Source: Caldithrix sp964598255 (GTDB taxonomy: Bacteria > Calditrichota > Calditrichia > Calditrichales > Calditrichaceae). Taken from it: a stretch of 34,187 bases of DNA. Where the stretch lies: positions 1 through 34,187 of the forward strand of contig CAZRBA010000115.1 in the NCBI GenBank assembly GCA_964598255.1. The letters run 5' to 3'. This document shows, piece after piece, positions 7,663 through 15,215 of the stretch; the first letter of the stretch is position 1, and every line of letters begins with the position of its first letter. The position numbers and the translations under genes are program-made. The notes under the pieces were generated by a model that saw nothing but the letters and a program-made list of their open reading frames with translations, did no database searches and was not told the origin of the DNA.

Positions 7663-9055
7663 AGCATTGTTTTGGGACAGTATTCCGGTAGCTGTTTATT
7701 TGGTGCTTTTGCTCTGGATCGGATTTAAGGCTACACGTAGGCAAGCCGATGAAGACGAATTCTTGTTGGGTGGGCGATCGCTGACCATCCCCGCATTTGT
7801 GGCCACTTTGGTTGCTACTTGGTACGGTGGCATTCTGGGCATCGGAGAATTTGTTTACACCTCCGGATTGGTAGCCTGGCTGGTAATGGGTGTGCCTTAC
7901 TACTTGTTTGCTCTGCTGTTTGCGTTGTTTCTCGCCGGCAAAATACGTCAGGCCGATACCGTATCCATCCCGGACATCATGTATCGGCGCTACGATCGTA
8001 AAACCGGTTTACTCAGCGGAATTTTTATTGTATTCATGACCTCACCCGCACCTTACATTTTAATGCTGGCCGTTCTGCTGCGATATTTCTTCCACCTCAA
8101 TTTACTCACGGCTATTATCATCAGTGCTTTTTTTTCCATGGTGTATGTTTATTGGGGCGGATTTCGGTCGGTAGTGCAAACCGACAAGCTGCAGTTTTTT
8201 TTTATGTTCGCCGGCTTCATCGTACTCTTTTTCTTTCTCGTACGCATCGATTCGCCCGTCGATATGTTTCGGCATCTCGATGCAACACACCGTTCGTTAC
8301 AAGGCGACCTGGGCTGGCAAAATATCTTGGTTTGGTTCTTTATTGCCAGTTGGACATTTGTCGACCCGGGTTTTAACCAACGTTGTGCCGCAGCCGGTAC
8401 GCCGCAGGTGGCACGCAAAGGTATCGTTCTTTCGGTGTTGTTCTGGTTTGCCTTTGATACGTTAACCATTCTAAGCGGATTGTATGCTTTTGTTCTGCTA
8501 CCCGATATTGAACCTCTGACGGCCTATCCGGCTTTGGCTAACCATGTTTTGCCCCCCTTCGCCCGCGGATTGTTTTTTGTCGGCCTCTTTGCCACCATTA
8601 TGTCCACCATCGACAGTTACACATTCCTTTCGGCTATGGGAATTGGCCGGGACATTTTGTATGAATTTTTACCGCGAAAAAACGAGAAGGAAAGCAACGG
8701 TTTTGTAAAACTCGGCTTAATTTTAACCGGAGTTATTGCCGTGATTATGGCTTGGCAAATGCCTTCCATTGTCGAGCTGTGGTATAATCTGGGTTCGCTG
8801 TTTATTCCTCCGTTATTATTACCCATTTTAGGGGCTTATCTGCGACCGTTCAAAATAAAACCGGCAGTGGCCTTTTTGATGATGAGCGGCAGTTTTGTCA
8901 TCGGCTTGTTTTTTTTCTTGTGGGGCAACTTGCATGCGGTCGCAGGTAGTGTGCGCTATCCGTTCGGCGTGGAACCTTTTTTCCCGGCAATGATCTTTTC
9001 GTTACTTGTTTTTATCGCGGCCAAAGCATTCCGACATTCGACGCTCCGCTTGTAA
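7655..9055 (+). CDS. Sodium:solute symporter (SSS family), predicted thiamine-pathway inner-membrane transporter
   Basis: This 466-residue protein is a polytopic membrane protein with about 13 hydrophobic segments. It has SSS-family features near the N-terminus: DEDEFLLGGRSLTIPAF, then VATLVATWYGGILGIGEFVY. It starts at a GTG (7655) that overlaps the end of thiN by 8 nt, with GAGGCGGAA upstream as ribosome-binding site. SSS proteins carry solutes inward with Na+. Substrates include sugars, proline, pantothenate and others and cannot be read from sequence alone. Its position as third gene of a TPP-riboswitch operon after an outer-membrane receptor and thiamine pyrophosphokinase makes thiamine or a precursor the likely substrate, taking the place that PnuT-type permeases hold in Bacteroidetes operons. 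Confidence 0.88.
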   Translation: MSEALFWDSIPVAVYLVLLLWIGFKATRRQADEDEFLLGGRSLTIPAFVATLVATWYGGILGIGEFVYTSGLVAWLVMGVPYYLFALLFALFLAGKIRQADTVSIPDIMYRRYDRKTGLLSGIFIVFMTSPAPYILMLAVLLRYFFHLNLLTAIIISAFFSMVYVYWGGFRSVVQTDKLQFFFMFAGFIVLFFFLVRIDSPVDMFRHLDATHRSLQGDLGWQNILVWFFIASWTFVDPGFNQRCAAAGTPQVARKGIVLSVLFWFAFDTLTILSGLYAFVLLPDIEPLTAYPALANHVLPPFARGLFFVGLFATIMSTIDSYTFLSAMGIGRDILYEFLPRKNEKESNGFVKLGLILTGVIAVIMAWQMPSIVELWYNLGSLFIPPLLLPILGAYLRPFKIKPAVAFLMMSGSFVIGLFFFLWGNLHAVAGSVRYPFGVEPFFPAMIFSLLVFIAAKAFRHSTLRL

Positions 9056-9128
9056 CTACAAAAAACCGTACCTATCTTCTTTTGTTGTTTACTGATGGCA
9101 TTCGAATTAAAAAATGTATTTCCCCCTC

Positions 9129-9157
9129 TTGACAATAAATTTCATATTTTGTAATAT
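9129..9157 (+). promoter_or_regulatory. Sigma-70-type promoter of lexA
   Basis: TTGACA (9129-9134) and TAATAT (9152-9157) are separated by exactly 17 nt, an almost perfect housekeeping promoter. The predicted start near 9164 falls inside the candidate LexA box that follows directly. The lexA ATG is 39 nt beyond the -10. Confidence 0.8.
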
Positions 9158-9172
9158 GGTGTACAATAGTGC
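9158..9172 (+). promoter_or_regulatory. Candidate LexA operator at the lexA promoter
   Basis: GGTGTACAATAGTGC follows the -10 box without a gap and covers the predicted +1. The same GGTGTAC-N4-GTRC pattern recurs at the same place in the polymerase operon promoter (10496-10510). It is not the GAAC-N4-GTTC box of Firmicutes or the CTGT-N8-ACAG box of Enterobacteria. Binding by LexA is inferred from position and recurrence. Confidence 0.6.
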
Positions 9173-9195
9173 AGTCCAAACAATAAGGAACTTTC

Positions 9196-9810
9196 ATGAA
9201 AGACCTTACCAAACGTCAAAAAGAAATTTTAGAACTCATTGCCCGGCATATCGAAGAAAAGGGTTATCCGCCTTCGTATCAAGAGTTGGCGGACAAAATG
9301 AATGTGCGTTCCAAATTTGCCATTCTCAAACACATCAACGCGCTTATTGCCAAAGGCTATTTGCAGAAAGATTCTTCGGCACGTGCGCTGCGCATTATCG
9401 ATCCTCAATATCAGCCTCGGAACAGCGCCAATGTGGATATTCCCTTAATCGGCCGGGTGGCTGCCGGTTCCCCCATTTTTGCCGAACAAAATGTGGAGCG
9501 TTACGTTCCTGTGCCCAGAGCGCTCATTAAAACCGAGGGGCGTTATTTTGCCTTAAAGGTTCACGGAGACAGTATGATTAATGCCGGAATTTTCGAAAAC
9601 GATCTGATTGTGGTTAATTCCACCAGTCAGGCCAAAAGCCACGATATTGTGGTGGCGCTTATTGATGATGAGGTTACGGTTAAACGCCTAATGTTTCAAG
9701 GCAAAACCCCGTACCTAAAGGCGGAAAATCCGGCCTACGACGACATTCATCCTCAAGGTAATTGGTCCATTCAGGGCAAAGTGGTTGGGCTAATTCGCGA
9801 AATCAATTAA
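9196..9810 (+). CDS. lexA: LexA, SOS repressor
   Basis: This 204-residue protein is a standard LexA. The N-terminal winged helix (1-70) has LTKRQKEILELIARHIEEKG and YPPSYQELADKM. The C-terminal S24 domain has the self-cleavage bond A90-G91 (RVAAGSP), the nucleophile S126 (HGDSMINAGI) and the general base K163 (EVTVKRL). It should repress SOS genes as a dimer and cleave itself when RecA filaments form on single-stranded DNA. The ATG at 9196 has AAGGAAC upstream. The recognition helix region (SKFAILKHINAL) differs from E. coli, in line with a different operator. Its own promoter carries the candidate box at 9158-9172, so autoregulation is likely. Confidence 0.96.
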   Translation: MKDLTKRQKEILELIARHIEEKGYPPSYQELADKMNVRSKFAILKHINALIAKGYLQKDSSARALRIIDPQYQPRNSANVDIPLIGRVAAGSPIFAEQNVERYVPVPRALIKTEGRYFALKVHGDSMINAGIFENDLIVVNSTSQAKSHDIVVALIDDEVTVKRLMFQGKTPYLKAENPAYDDIHPQGNWSIQGKVVGLIREIN

Positions 9811-9925
9811 GTTCGAACCGGGCCGGGCACATTTCGCAGTGCGCATGCGCCGTTTGCCTTTACGATTTGCAGCCATTTAAACTCGTGTAAATGCTTCGGC
9901 CCGAAACCGTTAATTGGTATGCGTT

Positions 9926-10369
9926 ATGATTCATAAAAACAAAAAACAACTCCGCCCCGATATCGGTGTAAGCAACCACGAATTTTACCAAATTCCGGTT
10001 ATCGGCGAGGTCCATCTGCACGAAGACGATCGGGAAAAATTGGGCGATTTTTCTTTAAGCAAGCAAATCTGGAATTTCCGCAGACAAGATCGCCAAACCA
10101 TCACAGTACGTGCATTGGACAATGCTCTGGCAGGCGAAGGCATTTTAAAAGACGATTTGCTGACGGTTCATTTGAAAGAGCGGCCGCGCAACGGCGATAT
10201 TGCGGCCGTGACTTTCGGCTCCAAATTGTTCATTCGTAAAATTTTCTTTCAAAAAAATTTTATCCGGCTGGATACTTCCGAAGAAACACGCTCCCCCCTC
10301 ATTATCGACGCCCACACACCGGATTTCTTTGTTCTGGGCAAAGTCGTCATGGTAGTTCGAGAACTGTAG
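9926..10369 (+). CDS. LexA-like S24 domain protein without HTH and without catalytic residues (pseudo-peptidase)
   Basis: From the ATG at 9926 this is a 147-residue protein. A TTG start at 9914 would add four residues; neither has a strong ribosome-binding site. It lacks a DNA-binding domain but follows the S24/LexA C-terminal fold: IPVIGEV aligns with LexA IPLIGRV, ALDNALAGEGILKDDLLTV with VHGDSMINAGIFENDLIVV, and KLFIRKIFFQ with EVTVKRLMFQ. In an ungapped reading the nucleophile Ser is Ala67, the catalytic Lys is Arg104 and the Ala-Gly cleavage bond is lost. It therefore should neither cleave itself nor other proteins. It lies between lexA and the Y-family polymerase operon. A UmuD-like partner of the polymerase or a LexA-dimerisation modulator are possible roles; both are inference. 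Confidence 0.75.
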   Translation: MIHKNKKQLRPDIGVSNHEFYQIPVIGEVHLHEDDREKLGDFSLSKQIWNFRRQDRQTITVRALDNALAGEGILKDDLLTVHLKERPRNGDIAAVTFGSKLFIRKIFFQKNFIRLDTSEETRSPLIIDAHTPDFFVLGKVVMVVREL

Positions 10370-10463
10370 GAGAACATATTACCCCTTACCGGATCGAACG
10401 GCACCGATACCGATTTTCCTTTTCGCTTTTTTATTTTTTACCGCCACAACCCCAAAGTTTCTC

Positions 10464-10492
10464 TTGCATCCGGCTGTTTCACTCGTTATATT
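10464..10492 (+). promoter_or_regulatory. Promoter of the DUF6504-polymerase operon
   Basis: TTGCAT (10464-10469) and TATATT (10487-10492) are 17 nt apart. The predicted start near 10499 lies inside the GGTGTAC-N4-GTAC element that follows. The 161-nt gap after the preceding gene supports a separate promoter. Confidence 0.65.
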
Positions 10493-10495
10493 TTT

Positions 10496-10510
10496 GGTGT
10501 ACGTTTGTAC
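10496..10510 (+). promoter_or_regulatory. Candidate LexA operator of the polymerase operon
   Basis: GGTGTACGTTTGTAC begins 4 nt after the -10 box and would cover the start site. It shares GGTGTAC-N4-GTRC with the lexA promoter. Repression by LexA is expected for a damage-inducible Y-family polymerase. The assignment rests on these two sites only. Confidence 0.6.
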
Positions 10511-10530
10511 CATTTGATTAGCGAGGCATT

Positions 10531-10788
10531 ATGATGATTTTCGAAGATATTTTCGAACCGGTGGAAGTCATTTCCCACTTTAAAAACGGGCAAATACGGC
10601 CCTTACGCTTTAAGTGGAACGGACGGGTGTACAAAGTACACCGTGTGGACGGCCATTGGTCAAGCAGTCAGGGATACAATCGGCAATTCCATTTTTCGGT
10701 GATGGCCGATACGTCTGACCGATTTGAATTGCTGTTTAACAGCGCCAATTTCGATTGGCAACTTGCGCGGGTGTGTCTCGATGGTTAA
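10531..10788 (+). CDS. Small DUF6504-like protein upstream of a Y-family polymerase
   Basis: This 85-residue (or 84 if the second ATG at 10534 is used) protein has RPLRFKWNGRVYKVHRVDGH followed by an aromatic-rich segment (FHFSVMADTSDRFELLF). That pattern resembles the small DUF6504-type proteins found beside ImuB/DinB polymerases in other phyla; I make this match from memory. The ribosome-binding GAGG at 10523-10526 is better spaced for the ATG at 10534. The gene is the first in a two-gene operon, and its end overlaps the polymerase start by 8 nt, which argues for coupled synthesis. It probably assists translesion synthesis, but no activity is established from the sequence. Confidence 0.75.
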   Translation: MMIFEDIFEPVEVISHFKNGQIRPLRFKWNGRVYKVHRVDGHWSSSQGYNRQFHFSVMADTSDRFELLFNSANFDWQLARVCLDG

Positions 10789-12001
10789 AACGCGCACCGT
10801 CATGCACATCGATGCGGATGCATTTTTTGCTTCAGTGGAGCAGGGTTTCAATCCTTTGCTGCGCGGCAAGCCCGTGGTTGTGGGCGGGCAGGCCAATCAG
10901 CGCGGTGTGGTGCACACGGCCAGCTACGAAGCACGGGCCTGTGGCATTCGCACAGGCATGCCGCTTTTTAAAGCCAAGACACTGTGCCCACATGCTATTT
11001 TTTTAAAAGGTAATTACGAGCACTACAAAGCTGTTTCGCTAATTTTTCGCCAGGTTTACTTACAGTACACGCCGGACGTTGAATTTACCTCGCTTGACGA
11101 CGCGTATTTGGATTTGACCGGAGCATTACATTTGTACCCCTCGGCGCTGTGGGTTGCCGAACAAATCCAAAAAGAAATCCGGCGCCGGGTACACGTGGGC
11201 GTTTCCATTGGCATCGGCAGCAACAAAACCGTTGCACGCATTGCCTCCGGACTGCGTAAACCGGGGGGTATTGTTTACATTCCTCCCGAAAGAGAAAAAA
11301 CTTTTTTGGCCGATTTACCCGTTGACGTTTTGCCTGGTATCGGGCCTGCGAGCAAAAAAATGTTGGCCGACTTGAATATTTTTCGTGTAAAAGAATTGGC
11401 TCGGCTACCCAGACGTGTGGTGGAGCAACTGTTCGGCAAAAACGGTTTGCAAATTTACCGGCTGGCGCACGGCGAAGATACCAGGCCGGTAAAGCGTAAA
11501 GTTATTGCGCGTCAAATCAGTCGCGAAACCAGCTTTGCGGAAGACACAGCCGATTTAAAATTAGTGATGGGAATTTTGCAATATTTGTGCGAACGTATCG
11601 GTAAAAAATTGCGTGAAGAAGCGCTTCAATGCCGAAACGTGGCCATCAAAATCAAATACTCCGATTTTCATTACCACACTGTCCGCCGCAAACTGGCACA
11701 TCCCACCGACAACAGCGGAGTTTTATTCGAGGCCGCCGAACGTTTGTTCGAACAGTTGCGTTTACGACGCACCCGTATTCGGCATGTAGGGGTTTCCGTT
11801 TCCGGAATCGAACCGCGTAACTTTCAACGGTTATTGTTCGATTTGCAAACACGCCGGGAATTGCTCGAGGCAACCTTGGACGAAATTCGGGACAAATACG
11901 GTTTTATGGCCATTTTACCGGCCGACACGTTGCAATTAAAAAGCAAATACCGCATGGAAGCCAACGGCTACATTTTGCACAATCCGGCGTTAACGCGCTA
12001 A
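10781..12001 (+). CDS. dinB: Y-family (DinB/Pol IV-like) translesion DNA polymerase
   Basis: The start chosen is the ATG at 10781, giving 406 residues; the frame is open further upstream but lacks family similarity there. The palm carries VMHIDADAFFASVE with metal ligand D11 and steric-gate F16. The second catalytic block reads FTSLDDAYLDLTGA, with D106 and D107 where Pol IV has Asp-Glu. Also present are HTASYEARACGIRTGM (fingers), SIGIGSNKTVARIAS, the helix-hairpin-helix LPGIGPASKKML in the thumb, and a little-finger domain (about 235-350). No clear C-terminal beta-clamp motif stands out. Unlike ImuB, the acidic residues are kept, so it is probably active. The enzyme should copy damaged DNA, with expression under SOS control from the promoter at 10464. 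Confidence 0.92.
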   Translation: MVKTRTVMHIDADAFFASVEQGFNPLLRGKPVVVGGQANQRGVVHTASYEARACGIRTGMPLFKAKTLCPHAIFLKGNYEHYKAVSLIFRQVYLQYTPDVEFTSLDDAYLDLTGALHLYPSALWVAEQIQKEIRRRVHVGVSIGIGSNKTVARIASGLRKPGGIVYIPPEREKTFLADLPVDVLPGIGPASKKMLADLNIFRVKELARLPRRVVEQLFGKNGLQIYRLAHGEDTRPVKRKVIARQISRETSFAEDTADLKLVMGILQYLCERIGKKLREEALQCRNVAIKIKYSDFHYHTVRRKLAHPTDNSGVLFEAAERLFEQLRLRRTRIRHVGVSVSGIEPRNFQRLLFDLQTRRELLEATLDEIRDKYGFMAILPADTLQLKSKYRMEANGYILHNPALTR

Positions 12002-12069
12002 AGCTTGCACCTTTCGGCAAAATCAACCTTGCTTTTTTAGCACAAAAACGGGTTTTTCTCAGGTTGATA

Positions 12070-13575
12070 TCAAACCGATTTTTGGGGAGTTAGCCATTGG
12101 GCCACAATACCCACCCCAATGGTTACCGTGGTTCCGATTAAAACGTACCACGTCCAATGGACAAAAGGCGGCCGCCCCAAAATAATCGGGGTTACGCTTA
12201 CCGAAAGCATGGCAAGCAAACCGGCGACGAATCCGACAATGGCCGAATTTTCATTGACTTTTTTCGACAATAATCCCAACAGAAAAACGCCCAGCAAGCC
12301 GCCATAGGTAATCGAGGCGATACCCAACGCAATTTCCACTACCGATTTGCTCATGGAAATAAACAGAAAAGCAACGGCAATTAACACCACCGCCGCAATA
12401 ACGGTAAACACTCTGGAGACCAGAACTTCTTTTTTATCACCCAAATCCTTTTTGATAATCGGCTTGAACAAATCCAGCATGGCCGAGCCGGACAGAGAGC
12501 TCATGGAACCGGCCAAGGTGGACATGGCCGCGGCGAACAATCCGGCTACGATAATGCCTTTTACCCCCACGGGTAAATTGTGGATGATAAAATAGGGAAA
12601 AATTTCATCGGGTTTGTGAAACGGAGCCGCAGGGTTGGTGATACTAATGCCATGGTAAAAGGCGTAAAGCAGCAACCCGACCACCAAAAACAGGGCAAAC
12701 TGAAACATGACCAGCAAACCGCTGGCAATAACCGCCTTTTGGCTATCGCGCAGGGTACGCGTGGAAAGCAAACGTTGTACAATCAATTGATCAGTACCGT
12801 GGGAAGCCATGGAGAGAAAGGTTCCGCCGATCAAAGCCCCCAAAAAGGTGTAAGGTTTGCGAAAGAATTCGCCGATGGAATGGCCGAAGTCAAAATTAAA
12901 AACCTGCCATTTTTGAGCAGGAATGGTGAAATCGGTAGGCATGTGCCGCCAAAGAATGAACAAAGCAATAAAAGCACCGCCCAGGTAAATGGTCATTTGC
13001 AGCACGTCGGCCCAAATAACGCCCTTCATGCCGCCGGTGTAGGTGTAAAGGAGCGAAATAAGCGCAATTACGATAATGGATACAAAATAAATTTGGAAAT
13101 TAGACCAATCGGCAAACCAAGGTGATGCTTTTAAAATAATGGCCAAAGGGATGGCCGTGGCAAACAAGCGTACCCCGTCGGCCGCAATACGCGTAAACAA
13201 AAAGACGACAGAAGCAAAGCGTTGGGTGCGGTAGCCAAAGCGATCTCTTAAAAAGGCGTAAGCGGTTTGAATTTTTCCTTGTTTGTACGATGGTAAAAAC
13301 ACAATGGCAATGATAATTCTGGCCGTCAAATAACCGAATGTTAATTGCAAGAAATTCAAATTGGTCAAATAGGCTACACCTGGTACGCTGATAAAAGTAA
13401 GGCTACTGGTTTCCGCGGCTACAATGGAAAATGCCACCGCCCACCAGGGCACATTGGAACCGCCTAAAAAATAATCTTTAACCGTACGTTGCTTGCCTCC
13501 GGAAAGAGAACCGATTAAAGCCACCAAAATAAGGTATGCCAAAATGATAATTCCGTCAACTACCGAAATACCCAT
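12070..13575 (-). CDS. Sodium:solute symporter (SSS family), sugar/organic solute transporter type
   Basis: This 501-residue polytopic membrane protein has about 13-14 transmembrane segments. It has the SSS marks DYFLGGSNVPWWAVAFSIVA and AETSSLTFISVPG near the N-terminus, resembling the SGLT branch, and the AAAMSTLAGSMSSLSGSAM segment in the region that lines the Na2 site. Substrate cannot be read from sequence. GGGAG lies 6 nt before the ATG at 13575. It stands alone, divergent from the receiver protein at 13677 and convergent with the polymerase. It is a different branch from the thiamine-operon symporter at 7655: length, N-terminal motif and context all differ. Confidence 0.9.
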   Translation of the reverse strand: MGISVVDGIIILAYLILVALIGSLSGGKQRTVKDYFLGGSNVPWWAVAFSIVAAETSSLTFISVPGVAYLTNLNFLQLTFGYLTARIIIAIVFLPSYKQGKIQTAYAFLRDRFGYRTQRFASVVFLFTRIAADGVRLFATAIPLAIILKASPWFADWSNFQIYFVSIIVIALISLLYTYTGGMKGVIWADVLQMTIYLGGAFIALFILWRHMPTDFTIPAQKWQVFNFDFGHSIGEFFRKPYTFLGALIGGTFLSMASHGTDQLIVQRLLSTRTLRDSQKAVIASGLLVMFQFALFLVVGLLLYAFYHGISITNPAAPFHKPDEIFPYFIIHNLPVGVKGIIVAGLFAAAMSTLAGSMSSLSGSAMLDLFKPIIKKDLGDKKEVLVSRVFTVIAAVVLIAVAFLFISMSKSVVEIALGIASITYGGLLGVFLLGLLSKKVNENSAIVGFVAGLLAMLSVSVTPIILGRPPFVHWTWYVLIGTTVTIGVGIVAQWLTPQKSV

Positions 13576-13676
13576 CGTTGCTCCCGAAAATTTTTTGAAC
13601 TTTTTATTCGTTCTAACAATTTAAGCAATTTTGCCGATATAAAAAAAGTAGGTTTTTTCAAAAAAGGTATGTTCAA

Positions 13677-14057
13677 TTGAGTAAAAAGATAAAAACAGCA
13701 CTGATTGTTGATGACGAAAACTATATTCGCGACGTTATTTCGGAAGTTTTAAACATGTGGGATATCGATTCCATTCAGGCGGAAGACGGGCATAGCGCCA
13801 TTCGTTTGTCTCGGGAACACAAAGATAAAATCGACATTGTTTTTTTGGATTTAAACTTACCGCAAATGAGCGGTACGGAAATTTATCGCAAAATCACGGG
13901 CATTATTCAGCATGATCCGCTGTTTGTTTTTATTTCCGGATTCGACGAGGAAAGCGTGAAAAGCGAATTACCCCAAACTGGCAAATTCATTTTCCTGAAA
14001 AAGCCGTTTACCATCAATTCGATTCAGGAAATTATCGAACAATTTTCACAAAATTAA
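13677..14057 (+). CDS. Stand-alone receiver-domain (CheY-like) response regulator
   Basis: This 126-residue protein consists of a receiver domain only. It has the acidic pair in LIVDDENYIRDVISEVL, the phospho-acceptor Asp in IVFLDLNLPQMSGTEIY (about residue 60), Ser in FVFISGFDEE and the conserved Lys in FLKKPF. It starts at a TTG at 13677, with AAAAAGGT 8 nt upstream; the nearest ATG upstream is closed by a stop. A single-domain regulator acts by binding a partner, as CheY or Spo0F do. No kinase, chemotaxis or output gene is nearby, so the partner is unknown. Confidence 0.88.
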   Translation: MSKKIKTALIVDDENYIRDVISEVLNMWDIDSIQAEDGHSAIRLSREHKDKIDIVFLDLNLPQMSGTEIYRKITGIIQHDPLFVFISGFDEESVKSELPQTGKFIFLKKPFTINSIQEIIEQFSQN

Positions 14058-14075
14058 TCACCCGGCAATAAAATT

Positions 14076-15215
14076 TTAGTGCTTTCTCGGGAGTGTCAGG
14101 CGGATGCCCAATAATATTTCCGTTTGATCCAACTGGTCCTGACCGGCCATGTCTTTACCTGCAAAAAAATGGCTGGTCAGTGCACTGAACGTCAAAACCA
14201 AATTGGGATGAATTCGATAATCGATCCCAGCCGTTAGGAACGCCACGTCTTCAAAATTCTTACCGCCGTTTAAGTAACGTCCCATCGTAAAATATCCTGT
14301 CCGAGCGGACAACCGTTTACCCTCATAGAAATTCAACCCCAAAGCCAATTGCAGGCAGTTATCCAGCTTGCTCATTACTTTTTTCCATTCCTGATATTCC
14401 ATCTTGAGGTTAATTCGTAGCCATTTAACTGGCACAAAATAAAGGCTGCCGTCCAGAAGCCAGGGAAAACGCATTGTACGCGTTACCATTTTGTTGTTGA
14501 CATAAACAGGTCGCGAAAAAGTAAATTCATGGTCTATCGGAGCCACATAGCGGTAAGTCAGGGCTAAGCCGGCTTGCTCTACAGGTTGATAATCGATCCC
14601 CAGAGTAAAGGCATAGCCGTAGCCGTCTCCGCTCGCATCTACTTTATCGTCTGTTTTGCTCGAGATATATTGGTACACCAATCCTGTTTGCGCCCCTATG
14701 CTTAAATGTTTCTTCACCGCCTTGTTGGCTCCGATAAAAAATTCATAAACCGAATTATCGTCATAATGGCTAACGACTTCACGGCTTAGTTGCGGATCGT
14801 TGTACGAAACAGGAATGTCCATATGCAAACGGGTATTGTAAAACTCGCGGTAACCTGCCTGAAACATCCAACTTCCGTAACGACTTACACCTAACAGATA
14901 ATTCGGAAAGACGATTTGGTTATTAATTCCGAGGGTATCCGTTGCGTAACCCAAGGTAGCACCGAGTCGCCTTAACCCGCCGCCAATAAGCAAATTTTTT
15001 GCTTCGGTACGCCAGGCTGGGTTGTAGAGTAATGCTTCAGGATTATCCGGATTCGCGATACCGGCGCCTCCGCCAGCCCATAGCGCAGCGCCCAAATGGA
15101 CAAAACCGCTTTTCCAAACAAGATCTTGCGCGGGCTGCACCCGGCCAGGATCATCGGCCCATAGACCGGTCAAAAGCCATTGTAAAATAAAAACAATGCA
15201 AACAAGTCGTTTCAT
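14076..15215 (-). CDS. PorV-like/FadL-type outer-membrane beta-barrel protein
   Basis: This 379-residue protein starts with a clear signal peptide (MKRLVCIVFILQWLLTGLWA, then DDPG). The mature N-terminus has ALWAGGGAGIANPDNPEALLYNPA, the form of the conserved opening of PorV/PorQ and FadL-like barrels. The rest alternates hydrophobic and polar residues as in transmembrane strands and ends in LLGIRLTLP. GGGGAGG precedes the ATG. In FCB bacteria, proteins of this type serve type IX secretion (PorV as substrate shuttle) or hydrophobic substrate uptake. The exact role is not fixed by sequence. It converges on the receiver gene at 13677 with an 18-nt gap. Confidence 0.75.
   Translation of the reverse strand: MKRLVCIVFILQWLLTGLWADDPGRVQPAQDLVWKSGFVHLGAALWAGGGAGIANPDNPEALLYNPAWRTEAKNLLIGGGLRRLGATLGYATDTLGINNQIVFPNYLLGVSRYGSWMFQAGYREFYNTRLHMDIPVSYNDPQLSREVVSHYDDNSVYEFFIGANKAVKKHLSIGAQTGLVYQYISSKTDDKVDASGDGYGYAFTLGIDYQPVEQAGLALTYRYVAPIDHEFTFSRPVYVNNKMVTRTMRFPWLLDGSLYFVPVKWLRINLKMEYQEWKKVMSKLDNCLQLALGLNFYEGKRLSARTGYFTMGRYLNGGKNFEDVAFLTAGIDYRIHPNLVLTFSALTSHFFAGKDMAGQDQLDQTEILLGIRLTLPRKH

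Noticed and set aside
10626..10642. Perfect inverted repeat GGTGTAC-AAA-GTACACC as a third LexA site
   Set aside because: It shares the half-site of the candidate LexA box, but the spacer is 3 nt, it lies inside the DUF6504-like coding region about 140 nt after the start site, and it encodes part of the conserved motif. Kept as a curiosity, not as an operator.
12022..12068. Inverted repeat ATCAACCT...AGGTTGAT between the convergent polymerase and symporter genes as terminator
   Set aside because: The loop of 31 nt is long, the arms are only 8 bp and no T run follows on either strand.
12580..13125. Open frame of 181 codons on the plus strand
   Set aside because: It lies antisense inside the SSS symporter, whose membrane segments and motifs are clear. 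The plus-strand translation is low-complexity and unlike any family.
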